Shown here one piece after another: positions 60,602 to 64,000 of a stretch of DNA of 64,000 bases. The notes beneath the pieces are model-generated. The model saw only the letters and a list, made by a program, of their open reading frames with translations. It did not search any database and had not been told where the DNA came from. Both the position numbers and the translations under genes were made by a program. Position 1 is the stretch's first letter. Each line of letters opens with the position of its first letter. The stretch is taken from assembly GCA_946803715.1 (NCBI GenBank), contig CAMPET010000053.1:115170-179169 (forward strand), written 5' to 3'. The DNA comes from Beroe ovata. Taxonomy: Eukaryota > Ctenophora > Nuda > Beroida > Beroidae.

Positions 60602-63600
60602 CTACTTTATCTCCAGAAGAGGAAGGTCTACTTTAGCCCACACATCATGGAGCGAAGCTATGAGGTGGTCCAACAGCGCTGCATCGTGGTTTGGTGTGGC
60701 CACAAATCTCAGTAGTTCAGAGCCCCGGGGAACAGTCGGGTAGTTTATAGCCTGGAGAGTGAGAGGGGTTCGCGCGTTACGTAAAGTTGTGCGAACATAG
60801 AAAGTGTGGGGGAAACACGTGCAATAGATTCGCATGGTGTCTCCACACTTACCACTGTACTCACCACTCAACTCACCACTCTCACTACAATCACTCACCA
60901 CTCTCTCACTACACTCACTACACTCAACTCATCACTCTCACTACACTCACTAACCTCACTCACTACACTCACTCACCTGGACGTATATGTTGTGATGTTC
61001 GAAGAGCAGTTCCATGCAGAGACGTGCTTTGTTTGCATCCCCAATATGCACGGGAATAATGTGACTAGGACACTCTAGAACCGGGAAACCTTCTCTTATC
61101 TGCGGAAACATGAGCAATCAGCTAATTAGATAATTGGTAATCATCAACTAGTACAGTAGAACTACAAATATTATACGTAGAAAAGGAGGTTATTAAGTTT
61201 TCAACTAAGGTAAGTCACGTGAGTAAGGTTTGGTGAGTGACGTGAGTAAGGTTTTGTGAGTGACGTGAGTAAGGTTGTGTGAGTAACGTGAGTAAGGTTT
61301 TGTGAGTGACGTGAGTAAGGTTTTGTGGGTAATCAGTGAGTTACCAGTGAATCCCGGAGGGTCGTATACGCAGCTCTGTGTTTCCGTCTCAGCACCCTCC
61401 CCTCCTCCCCGGACAGAACCCGGATACTTTCCACCGCTCCCGCAGCTACACTCGGCGGTAGGGAGGTCGTGAAGATCAGTCCTGATCCGTAACTCCGGAC
61501 AACGTCAACTAACTCCGCTGAGAGAAAGGAGTGAGTGAGGGGTTGTGAGGGGTGTGAGGGGTCAGAAGGGTGAGCAGTGGGGATGTGAGGGGGTGAGAGG
61601 GGTAGGGGGAGGGGGTGATTGAGGCGGTTTAAGGGTCAGATGAAGGGGAATGAGCGGGAACCTACCTTGTACTCTTTATGAAGCTACAAGTTATTAGAAG
61701 AGGGGTCTGAAGTAAAAGAAATGTCGGACTAGCAGCCTTTGAATACAATACTCACACGAGGACGCGATGTAACCCCCCACTAATCCGTAAGCTTTGCCCA
61801 GTGTCCCCGTGATAATGTCCACCTTGTGCGCGATACCCAGTTCCTCCGCAAGCCCTGCCCCGTGATATCCATAGAGACCCACAGCGTGCACCTGGGGTAA
61901 TCAGGTAATTAATTGATAGGTAAATACACTAATTTCAGAGGAATATGATTGAGCAAGTCGTCTGGACCAGTATCTATCGCACCGACAGCACGATAACCTC
62001 ATGCCATTATCACGTATTAGTGTTATGTCAGTGGTACCCCCCTAAACACAGAACATACCTCATCCACGAAAGTGATGGCGCCATATTCATGCGCCAGGTC
62101 ACAGATCTGCTCCAGCGGTGCCATTGTCCCCGTCATACTGTACACGCTCTCGAAAGCCACTATTTTACGGCGGCGGGGGTCGCTCCGCGCCAGCAGCTCC
62201 TCCAAGTGAGCTACATCGTTGTGGCGGAATACGTGCTTCGGCGCCCTGCGGGGAATCGGCGCTGGATTACTACCGACCTGGCGTCAAATGTATAGTTTCG
62301 TACACCGATTAGGCGACGATTTCTCGCTAGTTTTCCATCTATACACCAGTATAGGGTGGCTCGAGAGAGAATTTATGAATCAAGTGATGGCTTTATTGAG
62401 GAATATCCGATACCTTAGGTATTAGTTTATGAATAGTATACGTTCTTATTTTGTATAGGTCAGTTACCTGGAGTTTTTGATGCCGGCAATCATACTCGCA
62501 TGATTCCCCGCATCACTGTAAATCTCCGCGTCAAGCTGGTGTGCCAGTGTCTGTAGGGTGGTATCATTGGCAACGTAACACGATGTGAATACCAGGGCGC
62601 TGTCCTTACCATGGAGACCAGCCAGGGTATTCTCCAGGGCCACGTGGTGGTGTGAGGTGCCCGCTATGTTACGAGTACCACCCGCTCCTGTGGGGGGAGT
62701 GAGGTGAGGAGGGGTGAGGAGAGGAGAGGTGAGGTGAGGTGAGGGGGGTGAGGGGAGAGGAGAGGAGAGGTGAGAGGAGAGGTGAGGAGGAGTGCGGTGA
62801 GGGGAGTGAGAATAAAAGGTGGGGTGAGGGGAGGAGAAAGGGTGGGGTCCAGGGTGGATGAAAGAAGAGAAGATGAGGTTCAACAGAATAGCTGACTGCT
62901 AATGATGACAAAGTGGAAGTGTTTGCTCACCTACTCCGTTAGCCTGTATAGCACCAACCACAGCACCCGTCACCCGAGGGTGGTACGACATCCCCAGATA
63001 GTCATTGGAGCACCACACACTCACATCCTTGTCACCAGGTGACTTAACCATGACACCACCACCATCGATACCGTCAGCATGATCAGGTGATTTGACACCA
63101 CTCGCATCAGGTGATTTGACACTGTCAGTGATACCAGGCTTGGCGACAGCGTATGGAGCGTTATCTGCACGTCGTGATAAAACTCTAAACTCCCTGGGAA
63201 TTAGTTCAGATCTTAGAATATAACATACTATTCCACTATGATAAAACTCTGACCTGTTATACACCTTCGACATCTCACCAGAGATACCAAGTTAAATCCC
63301 GCCAATTGTGCGGGGTTTCCCTCACCTGTACGTAGCATCACTCTTCTTACTCTCTATCTTTTCCCTCAACACATCACTGTATTGCGGAGGTAGCGGCACA
63401 GCGGGAGTGTGCTGTGTGGGTGAGTCCAGGTTGGTGAGGGAAGTACTCACCACACGCTCGGTAACAGCTGGTTTGTCTTCGGCTGGTGAATGAGGGGGTG
63501 GATAGTTAAATAAATAAAAGTGAGGATTTAGTTACTTATTACAGAAGTGAATTGCGCGAGGAAATAGAATAATGAGGAGAATATCGGATAAGAGAAGGAA

Positions 63601-63678
63601 TGAGAATTTACCGGATGGTGTTCGATGTGAGACAGGAAGCGTAGCGACACCCTGAATATTGAGATTGTTATTGGTCAT
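60602..63678 (-). CDS. ALAS: 5-aminolevulinate synthase
   Basis: A PLP enzyme condensing glycine and succinyl-CoA in mitochondria, the first step of animal haem synthesis. Nine exons in phase give 491 residues: 63678-63612, 63482-63326, 63193-62931, 62687-62468, 62245-62059, 61891-61756, 61517-61345, 61099-60977, 60751-60602. Conserved blocks are [69 protein letters not shown] with the PLP lysine K331, [20 protein letters not shown] and [16 protein letters not shown]. Residues 94-131 are an extra Ser/Asp/Gly-rich insert containing three VKSP repeats. The modelled N-terminus is short, does not look like a mitochondrial presequence and has no haem-regulatory CP motif. An alternative acceptor at 63651 would link to exons beyond the window, so the true 5' end may be missing. 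The C-terminus ends soon after the core and lacks the vertebrate extension. Confidence 0.93.
61196..61335 (+). repeat. GTGACGTGAGTAAGGTTTT tandem repeat
   Basis: Five copies of a unit of about 27 bp (GAGTGACGTGAGTAAGGTTTTGT) in an ALAS intron, just below the donor of the exon ending at 61345. The first copy contains GTCACGTGAG. It has no coding role. Confidence 0.85.
62695..62880 (+). repeat. Purine-rich GAGGTGAGG tract
   Basis: A GGTGAGGAGGGGTGAGG-type low-complexity tract in the ALAS intron between exons 3 and 4. On the transcribed strand it is a long pyrimidine tract running into the acceptor at 62688. Confidence 0.8.
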
Positions 63679-63774
63679 AGGGGGAATATATTAGTCCACT
63701 GGTGATCATCCCATTTCCATCTTTATTTCACCCCCCGCCCTTCTCCCCTCCCCCACCCTTCCCATCCCCACTCT

Positions 63775-64000
63775 TATCGACCCAAAACATATCAGTTTGA
63801 GTGAGCTCCCAAACGGATCGACCGATTGACTTGAAACTTCTACCATAGCTCAAGGACCATTAGAAACTCGGACAACCAAGATTTCACGTCAATCCGATGA
63901 TCGGTTCCCGAGTTAATGGCCACCATAACCGCTTATAGACCCAAAACATGTCAGTTTGAGTGAGCATTTGAGGATAGCTCCAAAACGGATCGACCGATTG
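63775..64000 (+). repeat. About 160-bp tandem repeat reaching the window edge
   Basis: Two starts of the same unit are visible: ACCCAAAACATATCAGTTTG at 63781 and ACCCAAAACATGTCAGTTTG at 63941, each followed by AAACGGATCGACCGATTG. The array continues beyond the window. It lies upstream of the modelled ALAS start. Confidence 0.85.

Noticed and set aside
61196-61335. Regularly spaced short repeats as a CRISPR array
   Set aside because: Adjacent tandem units with no unique spacers, in an animal intron.
1-64000. tRNA, rRNA or viral/transposase genes
   Set aside because: I saw no cloverleaf-like segments, rRNA blocks, integrase, transposase or reverse-transcriptase motifs, but a dedicated scan was not possible by eye.

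Overview
This is eukaryotic, animal (metazoan) nuclear DNA from an invertebrate. Most genes are split by GT-AG introns of about 50-700 bp, and intergenic sequence is AT-rich. The recognisable proteins are animal housekeeping and secreted types: golgin-84, VPS11, TMEM115, an AAK1/BIKE-type kinase, ALAS, a Ly6/uPAR protein and a TSP1/cystine-knot protein. Sequence alone does not fix the phylum; a sponge, cnidarian or other early-branching or lophotrochozoan animal is possible. The scaffold is a draft. It has two N-runs (27143-27276, 44110-44556) and single n characters at 21395, 25303, 42771, 45989 and 59775. At least two of the single n positions join near-identical copies that look like uncollapsed alleles.

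Layout. 1-10.6 kb has no recognisable gene but holds repeats and hairpins. 10.6-19.0 kb is a 15-exon golgin-84 gene on the plus strand. Its 4.5-kb second intron contains two intronless antisense genes for secreted cysteine-rich proteins, plus a 330-bp tandem repeat. 19.7-20.8 kb is an intronless GT31 glycosyltransferase whose 3' end is repeated at 21.4-22.1 kb. 22.9-23.6 kb is a two-exon Ly6/uPAR gene. 24.1-29.0 kb (minus) is a 13-exon TPR gene resembling IFIT proteins. 29.0-36.3 kb is gene-poor. 36.3-38.7 kb is a seven-exon secreted protein with an NTR-like region, TSP1 and a C-terminal cystine knot. 40.3-41.6 kb is an intronless TauE/SafE-family membrane protein. 43.0-50.8 kb (minus) is the 17-exon AAK1-like kinase. 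51.2-52.2 kb (minus) is intronless TMEM115. 53.5-60.0 kb (minus) is 21-exon VPS11 with an unusual NPF-rich tail. 60.6-63.7 kb (minus) is nine-exon ALAS.

For golgin-84, the AAK1-like kinase, VPS11, ALAS, the IFIT-like gene, the Ly6 gene and the NTR/TSP1/knot gene I chained exons by hand. I checked that splice phases agree and that total length is a multiple of three, so these models go well beyond single open frames.

Several products share the secretory/endosomal system: golgin-84 and TMEM115 at the Golgi, VPS11 in HOPS/CORVET, the AAK1-like kinase in clathrin endocytosis, and several signal-peptide proteins. This is an ordinary mixed gene neighbourhood, not an operon. The most unusual observations are the duplicated six-cysteine MGGWD domain, the nested antisense secreted genes, the seven-NPF tail of VPS11, the IFIT-like gene, the NTR-TSP1-knot architecture, and a dispersed TGACACC/GGTGTCA motif that also appears inside an ALAS coding exon.
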